Assembly: GCF_026151205.1 (NCBI RefSeq)
Contig: NC_087072.1
Span: 15,102,169 to 15,166,168 of the forward strand
DNA length: 64,000 bases
Source of the DNA: Bolinopsis microptera
Taxonomy: Eukaryota > Ctenophora > Tentaculata > Lobata > Bolinopsidae
Direction of reading: 5' to 3'
Made by a program: the position numbers and the translations under genes. Within the stretch, counting starts at the first letter, position 1. Every line of letters begins with the position of its first letter. Of this stretch, positions 10,013 through 21,283 are shown piece after piece. Below the pieces are notes generated by a model that did no database searches, had not been told where the DNA came from, and saw nothing but the letters and a program-made list of their open reading frames with translations.

Positions 10013-10986
10013 AGCTTTATAAAGGAAAATACAAGACATGGGGACAAAAAATGAAGAAAAATAGTTCAAGCAGTGAAAATCATTACTGTGATTATTTAAT
10101 TTAATTTTTCGATACATAATGACTTTAGTGATTAGTAAATATGTATTTTTCCAATAACTACATACTTGTATTGTTTCAATGTGTTTCCAAATTCAACAAG
10201 AAGTGAGAAGACACACTTTTTTTCATACAGGGTGTCCCAACAAAAGGCCAACAAGTTATTTTTCTTAATAAGTCACCTCAGATTTAACTTAGCGACTTGA
10301 AACTTCTCAAGTCATGTGCTATGATGCTCCAGAATCTATGGCAAAATTATGCAAGCAACCTGTTCATTTGGCCCTACTATTTCTCTGTCAAATAGGCACT
10401 GATTGGATTTTTAAAAGAACTTATGGAGCTGCTGCCGAGAATTTTTCCGTTTAAATTCAATACATTGTATTCAAAATTTGAAACCGAATCGACTCCCAAA
10501 ATTTCAAGGCTATAACTTATTGAGGAGCTGAGTGATGATGATGGGTCACGTGATCCGCCCTGTTATTAAAGGCTGCAGGATTTAGTCAGCTCGTGGGATC
10601 AGTTGATTAACTCATTAACTGATCGTGTAGCTGTACTCAGCTGCATGCTGCCGATAAACTACCCAATCATGATACACGCAATAAATTCGTGCCAATATAT
10701 CCGTGCCATTTTACTGACACCAAGGCATCAACTTTAACGCGACTTTCTGCAAAAACTGTAAAAGATATACAACTGAAACTTTTTTGACTGGGTCAAATGC
10801 TTTAATAGCCTTCAAATCAGCATGAAAAAATTAAAAATTGGCCAAGGAATAAGAATTTTAGTGCCCAAAATTTGGACTCCCAAGTGGTGTCAAAAACGCG
10901 AATTTAATAGGTAATAATTATTTTATTCTCTCGAGTCTTGACACCACTTTAGGGTAGACGGGTTCCTGCTAGTAAACATAAAGATT
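10013..10986. other. Non-coding end of unit 1 and spacer
   Basis: Holds the motif CAGGGTGTCCCAACAAAA at about 10229 (and again at 15299 in unit 2), which looks like a mariner-type transposon end, though no partner end was found. Positions 10687-10975 are single-copy spacer between the two duplication units. Confidence 0.4.
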
Positions 10987-12086
10987 AGGCGGAATGACAG
11001 GCTGAGCGCGGGCCAGTAAGCCATAACCTACTTACCGTATCGGGCCTTATTTGACCGTTCATTCAATGTCTGGTAAGTAGGTTATAATTATATTGTATGC
11101 GGGATCATGACTAGACTTTATATGGCCGAGAGCTATACCATACTGCCTTCTATAGTACTATAAAAGAGTACTACAAAAGTCTTGAGACAGGAATCTCGTC
11201 ATTTTGTCATTACGGCGTGGGCGCCTTTAAAGTACCCCCCCTTAAACAATAGAATATGATAAAGGGACCCTCTTGATAAGTCGAGCCTCATCTCTCTCAC
11301 TTTGAATAATTTGAAGCTTTTCGATAATGGAAAAAGTTACTATGATTTCATATATTGGATGAGCACGCAACGTCCGGGCTCTACAGCATTTTTTCTGCTG
11401 TTGAGTAGCACAAGAAGAATTAACCTGATCCGTATCTAGCATCACGCGGTTGCAAGGAACTGTACATCTAATTTCTTATCAGCAACTGTTATTGATAAAC
11501 CTGATCCAATCTGCAGCGTCATGTAACATATCATCTGTTATTTGCTTTGTTTGAGATGAGTTAAGAACGGAGAAAAGTACTAAAGATTATAGGCAGTTTT
11601 TTTTTGTACATTGACCAGATGCCGACACTGCACGCTTTTGCTATAATTCAGTTTTCGTAACATGATATTTAATATGATTTAAATGATATGAGAAGCATGT
11701 GTATAAGCATGTGATAAATACTGTCTATTAATTAGATTTTGAAATTGCAGAGCTTTCAGGTGACCAACTACCGTGTGACCTCATCACGGTTGAGGTCATG
11801 GTTAAGTTATTCTTAAAAGCGTTATTTTTCGTGTCCTGTCAAATAAGTTAATAGAATTTTTTGTTCTCCTGACGCTGCTTTGAGTGAATATTTACTAACA
11901 TGGTTTACGGATCTTGCTTAATCGTTTTTTAAATATATGCTGAACAGATAACGATGCTTTTAGTTTTAAACTTTTAAACAAACATTTTTGGTGGGATCAC
12001 ATTTTTTGCTTTCATCCACTTCCAGGTAACAAAAATTTATTCAATGATTTGTTGTTCATATCAAAATCCATTTCAGGTTTTGTTAA

Positions 12087-14252
12087 ATGATCTTTCTGGG
12101 GAGGACACTGCTAATATGCCTCCTTATGGTACTCCAGACGCTTACCACTGCAAACCCATGGCATCTACAACTACCAGTTCCATCAAATATCCAAGACAAG
12201 CAAATCTTCCGACAAGCCATGTCTTCAAACCTTACTTCAAACATTAACACCATTTTCGCGAGTTTTGAGGGTTTTGGCAACGCTACAAAATGTACTGCCA
12301 AACTGTCTCAACTCACATCTGGTCTGGCTTCATTCAACCCGGAGAGTATAGCGTTTATAGACGCTCTGGGTAAACCAGGTCCAGGTGTAACTACAGGGAA
12401 CTTCCTGTTGCTGGGGAACTACGAGATGTGCGGGACAGGAGCACTGGAGAATAAGGCTACCGGGTACAAGTATGAGAATTGTGTTGTCTCCGCAGCTTTC
12501 ACTTTAGGAGGCTACCGACCCCTTGCTCTTACCTGGACAGGCTGCAGTCCTCCCGAGTGTAAGAGTAATAATGATTTGCAGAACGTATTCAAACATATCG
12601 CTGATTTGATAAATAAATCAGGAATAATCCACACTGATCCATCAACATGGACTATTATGTGTGATGTGAAACAAGAGTTCGATGTCGGGGCCTATGCAGC
12701 AGTTACAATAGTCTCCCTCTTCGTAATCTTAGTAGTGGTAGGCACACTGTGGCACCTCCTGGAACCAATAATTATTAGCATATTGGAACAAGGCAAGGAC
12801 GATACGACAATTCTAATTGACGCAGAGGAAAACCCGCATGAAGATGTTGACAAGCAGGTTCCGTCCACCGAGGTAAGGGAGAAGTATAAGACCTCAAACC
12901 AGCCGGAGTGGTTGCCAGGGAGGCTAGCTAAGTGTTTCGCTCTGCAGAGGACAATGGAGACTCTCTTCACCACCACTACTAAACCGGGCCAGGTACTCTG
13001 TCTGAACGGAATCAGGGTTCTCAGTATCAACTGGGTGGTTCTTGGTCATGTGTACGCCTACTCATTCTCATCCGTTGGTGGTTATTCGTACTTAACAGAG
13101 CTCATCAAGCGAAGGAATTTCATGTTGGTATACAATGGTCTTCCATCTGTCGATTCTTTCTTTGCCTTGAGTGGGTTCCTGGTGACATACCTTCTGTTAA
13201 AGCAGCTTGCCAAAAGAGGTGGTCTCACTCCTTTACAATGGATTGCATTCTATGTACACAGGTATGTGAGACTAACGATGCCGTATTTGGTAGCCATGCT
13301 GATCGAGGGATGGCTTTATAGACTCGTAATGACTGGACCCCGTGCACAGCAAATAACTACAACTGATATGGGAAGTCATAAGATGTGTGAACAATACTGG
13401 TACACTAACCTCCTTTACATCAACAACTTCGTCCCCTGGAAGGCTACAGGGGCTTGTCTTAAACAGGGTTGGTATCTGGCTAACGATATGCAGTTCTTCC
13501 TGATAGCTCCTCTCTTTATAGTGCTCCTGTTCGGGACACCATTACTTGGAGTGCTAGCCACTGGTGGTACTATGATCTGTAGTGCTGTATCCGCTGCTGT
13601 CATCACAGCGCATTACCATTTAGGACCTGCTTCAACTGCAGACACTAACCAGAATGAAATGTGGCTGCTATACAATAAACCCTGGATAAGGATAACACCG
13701 TATTTAGTGGGGATATTAGGGGGCTGGTTTTATTGGAAATGGGGAAAGCAGATCACAGAGGGAGTGAAGACCTTGCCAGAGTGGCTGAAAGTGATGTGTG
13801 CTACACCAATATGGGCAGTAACCGCTGCTGTAGAGTACGCTGTGGTGTTCGGGTTGTACGATGATGTCCAGAACCTGCCCAAAGGGAATCCTGGTGAAGT
13901 GGAAAGTGTGTTTTACCAGAGTTTAGCAAGGATTGCATGGTCTCTGTCACTAACCATACAGATTCTTCTCTGTCAGTTTGGTTTGGGAGGGTTCATAAAC
14001 TCCCTCCTCAGCTGGAATGGTTGGCAGATCCTCTCTAGACTCACCTACTCCGTCTTCCTCCTCCATATAGGTCTGATAACAGTGCTATTTGGTCAGATGA
14101 GACACACTCTCTTTCTCAATCCCGACTTTGAGTTTGCCGTGTTCTATCTGGGAACTCTGGCTATTTCATATCTCTCTGCTGCTGTGTTGTACCTGACTGT
14201 GGAACAACCTGTCGCTAATCTAGAGGGTATCTCCTACAGGAAGAGCATTTAA
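12087..14252 (+). CDS. NRF-6-like membrane acyltransferase, copy 2
   Basis: A 721-residue paralogue of the gene at 6679 with the same signal peptide, NRF domain and acyltransferase-3 domain. It differs by about 14 residues: one inserted Arg in the NRF domain (GGYRPLALT), several changes around the first acyltransferase helix (HVYAYSFSSVGG), G to K in the ACLKQGW loop, D to N, Q to P, C to F, and a one-residue shorter end. Silent and amino-acid-changing substitutions are about equal in number, so the protein looks constrained, not decayed. All catalytic-type residues seen in copy 1 remain. Both copies are probably functional. The stop codon again overlaps the AATAAA signal. Confidence 0.85.
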   Translation: MIFLGRTLLICLLMVLQTLTTANPWHLQLPVPSNIQDKQIFRQAMSSNLTSNINTIFASFEGFGNATKCTAKLSQLTSGLASFNPESIAFIDALGKPGPGVTTGNFLLLGNYEMCGTGALENKATGYKYENCVVSAAFTLGGYRPLALTWTGCSPPECKSNNDLQNVFKHIADLINKSGIIHTDPSTWTIMCDVKQEFDVGAYAAVTIVSLFVILVVVGTLWHLLEPIIISILEQGKDDTTILIDAEENPHEDVDKQVPSTEVREKYKTSNQPEWLPGRLAKCFALQRTMETLFTTTTKPGQVLCLNGIRVLSINWVVLGHVYAYSFSSVGGYSYLTELIKRRNFMLVYNGLPSVDSFFALSGFLVTYLLLKQLAKRGGLTPLQWIAFYVHRYVRLTMPYLVAMLIEGWLYRLVMTGPRAQQITTTDMGSHKMCEQYWYTNLLYINNFVPWKATGACLKQGWYLANDMQFFLIAPLFIVLLFGTPLLGVLATGGTMICSAVSAAVITAHYHLGPASTADTNQNEMWLLYNKPWIRITPYLVGILGGWFYWKWGKQITEGVKTLPEWLKVMCATPIWAVTAAVEYAVVFGLYDDVQNLPKGNPGEVESVFYQSLARIAWSLSLTIQILLCQFGLGGFINSLLSWNGWQILSRLTYSVFLLHIGLITVLFGQMRHTLFLNPDFEFAVFYLGTLAISYLSAAVLYLTVEQPVANLEGISYRKSI

Positions 14253-14908
14253 TAAAGCTTTCAGTTTGTGCAGGGGTACTGATCCCTGTGTACTGGGTCT
14301 TGAACAAGCGATCTTCCAATGAAAACTAAAAGCTCATTCAAGCACCCACTTCAACACAAAGCCCTGTCAGTGTCAGATTGTTTAATGAACCCTTAGTGTG
14401 GAAGGAACTTGACCTTTAAAAGAAAGTGATTTTTATGTGTGTTATTTTGAAGAGTTAAATCTATGCCGTTCTTGACGTTAATTGTTTGTGGAAGGATCAA
14501 GTTGTGAGATTTTAGATTTACTTATTGAATTACTGTTTGATCGTTTTTATACCTATTATTTTCTATTATTGCACAATGTTCGAGTATTGTCACTATTTTT
14601 TTGGATTTCAATTCCAAATTAATCACTCTTCAGCTGTCTAAGTTATCCCAATACCAACAAGTGTTACATTGTTTACATATTCGCTACTGATCACGGAGTC
14701 ATTTCTTTTCTAAAATCGTACGCGCGTATAGAATATTGATATTAAACTTAAAGTGTTGGTAAATTTAACCAAACTCCATTCTATTTAAATTTCGTCGAAA
14801 AATCTGTTAATATAATTTATCAAAATTAACCATCTGCTGTTCAAAACAGCTTCAATTAATTAACTCTAGGGTAGGGACTAAGGGAGCTCAATTTAACGGA
14901 CTTATTGA

Positions 14909-15082
14909 ACGGTGTCTACTAAGACAGGGGTGCTGGGGGAGAGTGGATCGTGCCCGGGCGTGTTTGTTAAAGATAGCTACAGCACACACTTCTGGGTGTA
15001 CTCAGTCGGGGACACTACAGCTGAGCAGGTGACAGGGGCTGAGTGTGACGTTCATTGGGTCGCTGTGGGCTATAATTGTTAG
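14909..15082 (+). pseudogene. 5'-deleted copy of the small secreted protein
   Basis: Corresponds to 9839-10012 of unit 1, and its frame still runs to the same TAG. Everything upstream, including the start codon and signal peptide, is missing through a deletion of about 0.33 kb whose edges share only two or three bases ('aa(c)'). It cannot make the secreted protein as it stands. Confidence 0.8.
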
Positions 15083-15755
15083 AGCTTTATAAAGGAAAAT
15101 ACAAGACATGGGGACAAAAAATGAAGAAAAATAGTTCAAGCAGTGAAAATCATTACTGTGATTATTTAATTTAATTTTTCGATACATAATGACTTTAGTG
15201 ATTAGTAAATATGTATTTTTCCAATAACTACATACTTGTATTGTTTCAATGTGTTTCCAAATTCAACAAGAAGTGAGAAGACACACTTTTTTTCATACAG
15301 GGTGTCCCAACAAAAGGCCAACAAGTTACTTTTATTAATAAGTCACCTCAGATTTAACTTAGCGACTTGAAACTTCTCAATCATGTGCTATGATGCTCCA
15401 GAATCTGTGGCAAAATTCTGCAAGCAACCTGTTCATTTGGCCCAACTATTTCTCTGTCAAATAGGCACTGATCGGATTTTTAAAAGAACTTATGGAGCTG
15501 CTGCCGAGAATTTTCCGTTTAAATTCAATACATTGTATTCAAAATTTGAAACCGAATCGACTCCCAAAATTTCAAGGCTATAAGTATAACTTATTGAGGA
15601 GCTGAGTGATGATGATGGGTCACGTGATCCACCCTGTTATTAACAGCTGCAGGATTTAGTCAGCTCGTGGGATCAGTTGATTACCTAATTAACTGATCGT
15701 GTAGCTGTACTCAGCTGCATGCTGATAAACTACCCAATCATGATACCCGCAATAC

Positions 15756-17200
15756 ATTTTTTCATTGCACGACTCATGTGAGATTGTCAAGCGAATGAGG
15801 CGGTGATCCAAGATCATCATCACAATATCATCTTCACTTTGGAAGTTGGGACCAAGAACAAAAAATTATCGATTATACACTTACGTAATCACTTTCTGGC
15901 CTTTTCTTTGAGATGCACCCGCGTTAGTAATAAGATTAAAGTGAAACTTAGATAACACAATTTTAGGAGATGATAGAAAACTTAAACTTTACCTAAATTC
16001 ACTCTACTGAAACGTCACTCACCCAGCGCTGAAACGGGAAATTAATACGCTAAAACCACGGACTCGAATAAAATGTTTTGCTAAGTAAAAGTTGATAAAA
16101 AGGGTTAAACTTAAAGGTTCCCATAAAACGGTAACCCATACGGACCAGGTAACTTCATATACTAAAATGATTGCAAATGATCTGATTTGTTATCGTGCTT
16201 CGTTTCATTTCGATGTGCAGTTTTCCGTATAAACCAGTATGACGAGAACTTATTTAATGGCTAATATCAACTTGTATTGCTATCTGATAGTGATGCTAAT
16301 GATAGTATTAGACATTAGTAGTGAACTTTCTCTTTATGTTCTTCCTGATTTTGTAAAGTAGTTTTACTTTCCGATGTTTTGTTGATGTTACGTCATGAAA
16401 AACGTTTGATCCAAGCTAACCATACACCATAGTTACGGGCATGTCGATCTTATTCTTATCTCATGATCGTTGCTAAACCAGTATAACCTTACATACCCGC
16501 TTGAGAGATCTGACTGGTCGCGCGCAGCGATAGTGCAAGCATCTGATCAGATCTCTCGAGCGAGTGGGCGGCGCTCAGCCTGTTATTCCGCCGAATCTTT
16601 ATTCGGCGGAATGTTTATGAACATAATAGCCTGGGGTCCCCAGGTAAGAGCGAGTGCAGTTCAATATAATACAAGGCTATAATGGTTTAGCAAATCTCAC
16701 TGTAGTTGCACACAGCAATGCCGAATGCACAAATCTGATAGAATTATAACGTATATTGTATATCGACCGATGGTGCGAAAAAATGTGGTATTAGGTCAAA
16801 CTCAATAGTGCGATTCCGCACCTACTGCACTTAAATTATATGTTACCAGTGCAAACCAGTTTGCTTTGAAAGCTTTAGAAGGTCACCACGTATTTGCCGC
16901 TCTACCAGCGTTGTAAAATTGAGGATTTCCAGTCTGCTTGAGGATTTCCAGTCTGCTTGAGGATTTCCAGTCTGCAGCTAAATGGAAAAGTACCCAATTT
17001 ATTGAATTTGATCAGACGGCAAACCGTATTTAAAAAAACTGCTCCAGTTCGCTAACATTCAGTTCTGCTCTATTTTTATTTGTTTTATGTTTTACAAACC
17101 GCAATACTCTTTCTCTTTCTAATAACTTATTAATATGATTATGTTCACAGTGTTTAATCTGTAAGTGTAGATGCTGTTTCACCTTAATCTTCAAGTGCTC
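15756..17200. other. Gene-free region with small repeats
   Basis: No supported gene. It contains one copy of the dispersed GCTCAGCCTGT repeat (16573) with an internal hairpin (ATTCCGCCGAAT / ATTCGGCGGAAT), flanking near-palindromic AGATCTCTCGAGCG-type sequences around 16,500-16,560, and a short tandem repeat at 16,921. Confidence 0.5.
16921..16975 (+). repeat. Three tandem 19-bp units
   Basis: GAGGATTTCCAGTCTGCTT is repeated 2.9 times without change. Confidence 0.9.
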
Positions 17201-17858
17201 AAGAAAGAGTATTGCGGTTTTACAAACCGCAGAGTCTTATAACTCTACAAAACGGACAGCTTGGAGTTGAACCGTCGTGTCTCAACATTCCCTCTTTGCG
17301 GCTTCGCCCTTGTTTATGTTAAGGGCACGTTTTTGCTAGTAATTGGCGACATTATTTTATGGATATCGAATCTCGCGACTTCAACGAAGTGCTGGGGACA
17401 AGTTTTCAATAATTCATGAACTTTTCAGTTCCTATCGTTTTAAGCATCGTTAGGGCTTTCCCATGGAAACTAACTCTCATCATCCTAGGATAATCGTGTG
17501 TCGCACAGCACTTGTTTCAGTAGAGAGTGTACTCGCCTTTATGAAAGAAATAGAGTGACGTGTACGTTTCGGTCACCTGCGGAAAAAGGAAGTGAGATAT
17601 CGAAAATCTGAGATAAACCCGGTCGATAAAATCCTTTCAGGTAGGTGCTAGTCAAGGTTTCATATCTTTAGACATTAAGATGGCTTCAAACACCTCGCAA
17701 AAAGTTTTCAAAAGTAAAACTTACTCGCGACTTACAAAAACTACCGGCCATAAAACGTGCCCTCATATATTTTTGAGGGCATGTTTTTTGTTTTTGAGCG
17801 CGCCGCGTGATTTTGTCTGGAAAATATTGTACATTGTATAACCACGAAAGCAGAAATT

Positions 17859-18037
17859 ATGGATATTTCGGTTCTCGTTGTGATAGGACTAGCTTGGTCA
17901 TATTTGATATTCGTTGGTAATCAACAACAATGCCACACAGCTAATTACTGTGAGATAATAAGAACTTCTCGTCAACTGTTATACAACGAAACAAATTTAG
18001 TTGTTACGGAGTGTAGGTATTGTACTTGTCATGAAGG
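17859..18037 (+). CDS. Possible first exon of a small secreted protein (VWC-like)
   Basis: ATG at 17859 opens a hydrophobic leader (VLVVIGLAWSYLIFVG) followed by a cysteine pattern C..ANYC....C.YC.CHEG. This resembles the opening of a von Willebrand factor C module. A GTAGCC donor follows GAAG at about 18037; otherwise the frame ends at 18065. I found no partner exon downstream, so it may be an orphan exon or chance. It lies inside the inverted-repeat segment. Confidence 0.3.
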
Positions 18038-18439
18038 TAGCCGAGACATAAAGGCGGTGTTTTGATCTCCTTGGAAGGAATTTAATGTATCGGTGAGTAT
18101 GTGTGTGGTAAACAACACATTCTTAAAAACTCCAGTTAACTGGGGGACCACAATTACACCCAGCGTGAGTGTATACTGTGAAATAGAGCGCTGTTTGTTT
18201 TGATATCCTTGGAAGGAATGGGAGTTGTTGTTTTCTTGAAGTGGACGCTGTACTTCACTTCATGAGTGATAAGTGATTAGTGAATGATATACTCAATTTC
18301 TCTGTGTGACAGAAGTGAACAAATTATCACGATCTTGTAATTGATTATAATCTATCAGACAAAATTGTTATAAAACAAGGAAACATTGTTTCTTGATTAC
18401 CGTCAGCAGTTGTATACCAGCAGTTGTATACATAGAGTC

Positions 18440-18744
18440 TTACACAATACACAGCATTAAAAGAATAATTTCCTCCACATTGTTCAATCCTAAGCTAAAG
18501 TTTTGAGAATCTGCCCTCATCAACTTTATATTTTCCCACTTCCCTAACACCCTTGTAACCCCGCGGGGACCAGCATGCCGATCGTAAGGTCTGACTTCTT
18601 TAGCTCTTCCGGATGCATGGATGGTTTCGATGAGTCCCATACCGATGGCTTCAACTTCTCACACTGGTCGTCTCCTTCACTGTCACTTCGGAGTAAATTG
18701 TGGAGGTAGGACGGTATAGGTTCCTGGTCGTTTAAGAAATTCAA
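18440..18744 (-). pseudogene. Possible retroelement ORF fragment
   Basis: On the minus strand, one frame (18744 to 18544) reads a protein-like segment ending LKKSDLTIGMLVPAGLQG. A neighbouring frame continues with GKWENIKLMRADSQNFSLG. Joined by a frameshift, the segment faintly resembles the aspartic-protease-like region of BEL/Pao retrotransposons (IG...P..L ... LG). The similarity is weak and no other domain is present. Confidence 0.2.
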
Positions 18745-18952
18745 GTATCAACTGATGAACATTGATTTAGTAAGACAGTTAGACATTCTTAGTTTACAAT
18801 GATTCATGGTGTCTGTAGTCTTTACCTGCATTAATTAGTTAGTTTTGTGGTATCCGGTAAATCGATCTCTTGAATTATAGAACCAGTCATATTATTTACT
18901 GTTTACGAACCATATTAACTTGTATTAATATTATTAATACAAGTTAGAATTA

Positions 18953-19231
18953 GAAATTCACTCACGAACACATTCATGTATGCACTTAAAGTTAAACATT
19001 GTTATAATATGTACGTATTATATAAAATAAACAAGGGCCAAGGGGGAATGTTGAGACACGACGGTTCAACTTCAAGCTGTCCTAAAAAACTTCCGTAGAA
19101 TTAGAAACTCACTCACGAACACATTCATGTATGCACTTAAAGTTAAACATTGTTATAATATGTACGTATTATATAAAATAAACAAGGGCCAAGGGGGAAT
19201 GTTGAGACACGACGGTTCAACTTCAAGCTGT
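18953..19231 (+). repeat. 150-bp tandem duplication
   Basis: The block starting 'cactcacgaacacattcatg' and ending 'cttcaagctgtc' occurs twice with a 150-bp offset (18971 and 19121). This duplicates one arm of the long inverted repeat. Confidence 0.85.
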
Positions 19232-19299
19232 CTGTTTTATAAAGTAATAACTATAAGACTCTGCGGTTTTAAAAACCGCAATACTCTTTCTTGAGGCTG

Positions 19300-20380
19300 A
19301 GCATTTGAAGATTAAATTCAGTTATAGATCGAGCTGCTCCAGTTTGCTAACATGTAACATTCATTTCTGCTGATCCAGGGAATAATCTGTTCTAGTTTTT
19401 AAATTTCATGTTCATAGCACACTTATAAAAAAATTATAATTCATAATTATCTTAACCATAATTTTCCTCCAGACCGTATTTATTACTATAACATGCATCA
19501 TGCAATGGTCTCGATACTACTTCAAACATCGTCAAATATCGTTTTGCCCGAAAATTCTGAAAACCAGAAGTTTCCGTGTTTATTATATATCAACTTCACG
19601 ACATTATATTTGAGACCTTTCACGTAATTGCGTTACCCCCGCATGATATGACTGCAAGTTGGCAACTGCATATGACCTCACGTAAACTCCATCACTTTAG
19701 TTGATCTGATTACTTTGTACTTACTTTATTAATATTACCTTTATGCTTTAAGTTTAGCTACTTAGTTTAACTTTAGTTTAACTTTAGCTAACTTTAGTTT
19801 AACTTTTCAAGTAAATTTATAAAGCTGAAGCACTGTTTCTGCATTTAGTTAAGTGTTACTGCTACGGGCTACCTGTACTGCATGGAGACCCCTTGACCAT
19901 TGTTAATGATTTGGCCCGGCGTGCGCTACTTCGTAGCTCGTGCCATCGGGCATTTCGAGAAGAAAGCGGCGCGCTACTTCGAAGTAATTTAGACGAGTAA
20001 TATAACATCCGTCAAGTCCTGAATTGATTCACGATGTCAATGGTCAATTCTTCGCATCTCGCCGATCTGCATCTGGTTGCGAGAAGCATTATTGGATGCG
20101 CGCGCGCGACCCACCAGTAGTGCATCGCGCTACAAGTCCTGAACGACTCTTCGAAACCTTACACTAGTAACCCAGAACTTTATAATTTGATCCCAACTCG
20201 GACCCTAACGGGTCCCTAACCTAATGCCTAACAAAGTATTTGCTGAAACCGGACCCTAACAAGAAATTAAACTTACTTATACGGTCATATTTATTATTAA
20301 GCTAAGTAAAGTTGGCAAGTTGCGTTGACAATTTAACAATTTGCCAATTTGCCAATTGAAAATTTCATATTTTTATTTAC
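19300..20380. other. Gene-free AT-rich region
   Basis: No supported gene. Short low-complexity stretches (TTTAGTTTAACTT repeats at about 19,750-19,805; GCGCGCGC near 20,100). Confidence 0.5.
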
Positions 20381-20630
20381 TGGGCCGTGCTCAGCCTGTT
20401 ATTCCACTGAATCTCTATTATGAACATAAATACAATAGCCTAAGGTCCTCAGGTAAATTTTTATTTGAATTTGAGTGCACACGCTACGCCGCGCATTTGA
20501 AAAGTGCACAAGATTTCATCAAAATTCATGGATTTATAGTGCATTACTGGGCCGCGCTCAGCCTGTCATTCCGCCGAATCTGTTACGTTTATGAACATAA
20601 TAGCCTGAGGTCCCCAGGTAAATAGTGCAG
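20381..20630 (+). repeat. Two copies of an ~80-bp dispersed repeat
   Basis: Copies at 20381-20456 and 20546-20622 start ACTGGGCCG(C/T)GCTCAG and end CC(C/T)CAGGTAAAT, in the same orientation 167 bp apart. Together with 5081, 5580(-), 10988(-) and 16573 this makes at least six copies of the end motif in the window. The ends are weakly complementary (CTGGG / CCCAG), so a very short MITE or SINE-like unit is possible. Confidence 0.7.
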
Positions 20631-20639
20631 TGATTAGTC

Positions 20640-21280
20640 ATTAGTGGTGTCTGCTATTTTACCGTTTACAATTTTGTTATATGACTATAATTACTCAGAA
20701 CCATTTGGTTATTTTATATTTATTTACCTCCATTCTCTTATGTGCTGAAAAGAAATTCATGTTCATATATTCTTTCTAGTAGTGTAATTTGTATATTCTC
20801 ATTTACAAAAAGTCATACACCAAATGGGCATTATATTTTATGAATTGTTTTAAATTTTTTATTTTGTAAAAATGTGCTAAAATTAAATTTCTTGTTTCAT
20901 TGTTTCATTGAACTCTCCGATTTTGGTATTGTCGTATCATTTCTAAATACTTTTTCCATTCTTCTATTGAATTTTCCTGGGAACAAAATCTTGACCTATC
21001 CTAACCCAATTTATTCTCAAGTTCAGCTGTCCAATCATATTAAAAAAAACATCTTTACATTTTTTTGATTACCTTGTTCAACTTTGTTTGTTTCTTTTCA
21101 TTTTTGAGATGCCCAGAGAGGCATTATTTATAATGTTATATTGTTATGTTATGTTTCGTACTTCTGGAATATGTTGATCATTTCTTCGACATCTTTTCCA
21201 TCCACTTTTTTGTTAGTGTAGGATATTGTAAAACTTCTTGCTAACAACCTTTATTGTATCAATGTGAATAATTTTTTTTT
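20640..21280. other. Gene-free AT-rich region
   Basis: I see no gene, RNA or repeat here beyond T-rich tracts. Confidence 0.5.
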
Positions 21281-21283
21281 AGC

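Larger units (their letters stand above)
5567..10686 (+). repeat. Tandem segmental duplication, unit 1 (5.1 kb)
   Basis: Unit 1 is matched by 10976-15755 at a constant offset of 5408 bp through the acyltransferase gene, then about 5070 after a deletion in unit 2. The left edge lies by 5567/10976 and the right edge by the shared 'aactacccaatcatgatac'. The two units are separated by about 290 bp of unrelated sequence. Confidence 0.85.
10976..15755 (+). repeat. Tandem segmental duplication, unit 2 (4.8 kb)
   Basis: Same order and orientation as unit 1. Its C-tract at 11236 has 7 C against 15 in unit 1. Its left part, to about 13,020, is almost identical to unit 1, while the right part carries many substitutions. 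About 0.33 kb is deleted at 14910. Confidence 0.85.
17095..19300. mobile_element. 2.1-kb segment bounded by long inverted repeats
   Basis: About 120 bp at 17205-17330 (from AGAGTATTGCGGTTTTACAA through the ACACGACGGTTCAAC complement to 'acaagggc') is repeated in reverse at 19170-19295. A further partial copy lies at 19020-19080, and a short inverse piece at 17095-17120. The interior contains a small signal-peptide ORF and a possible retroelement fragment. It may be a composite or foldback-type element. No target-site duplication was recognised. Confidence 0.55.

Noticed and set aside
10229-10270. Mariner-type transposon end (CAGGGTGTCCCAACAAAA)
   Set aside because: The motif is suggestive and is repeated at 15299 by the duplication, but no inverted partner or TA-flanked unit was found.
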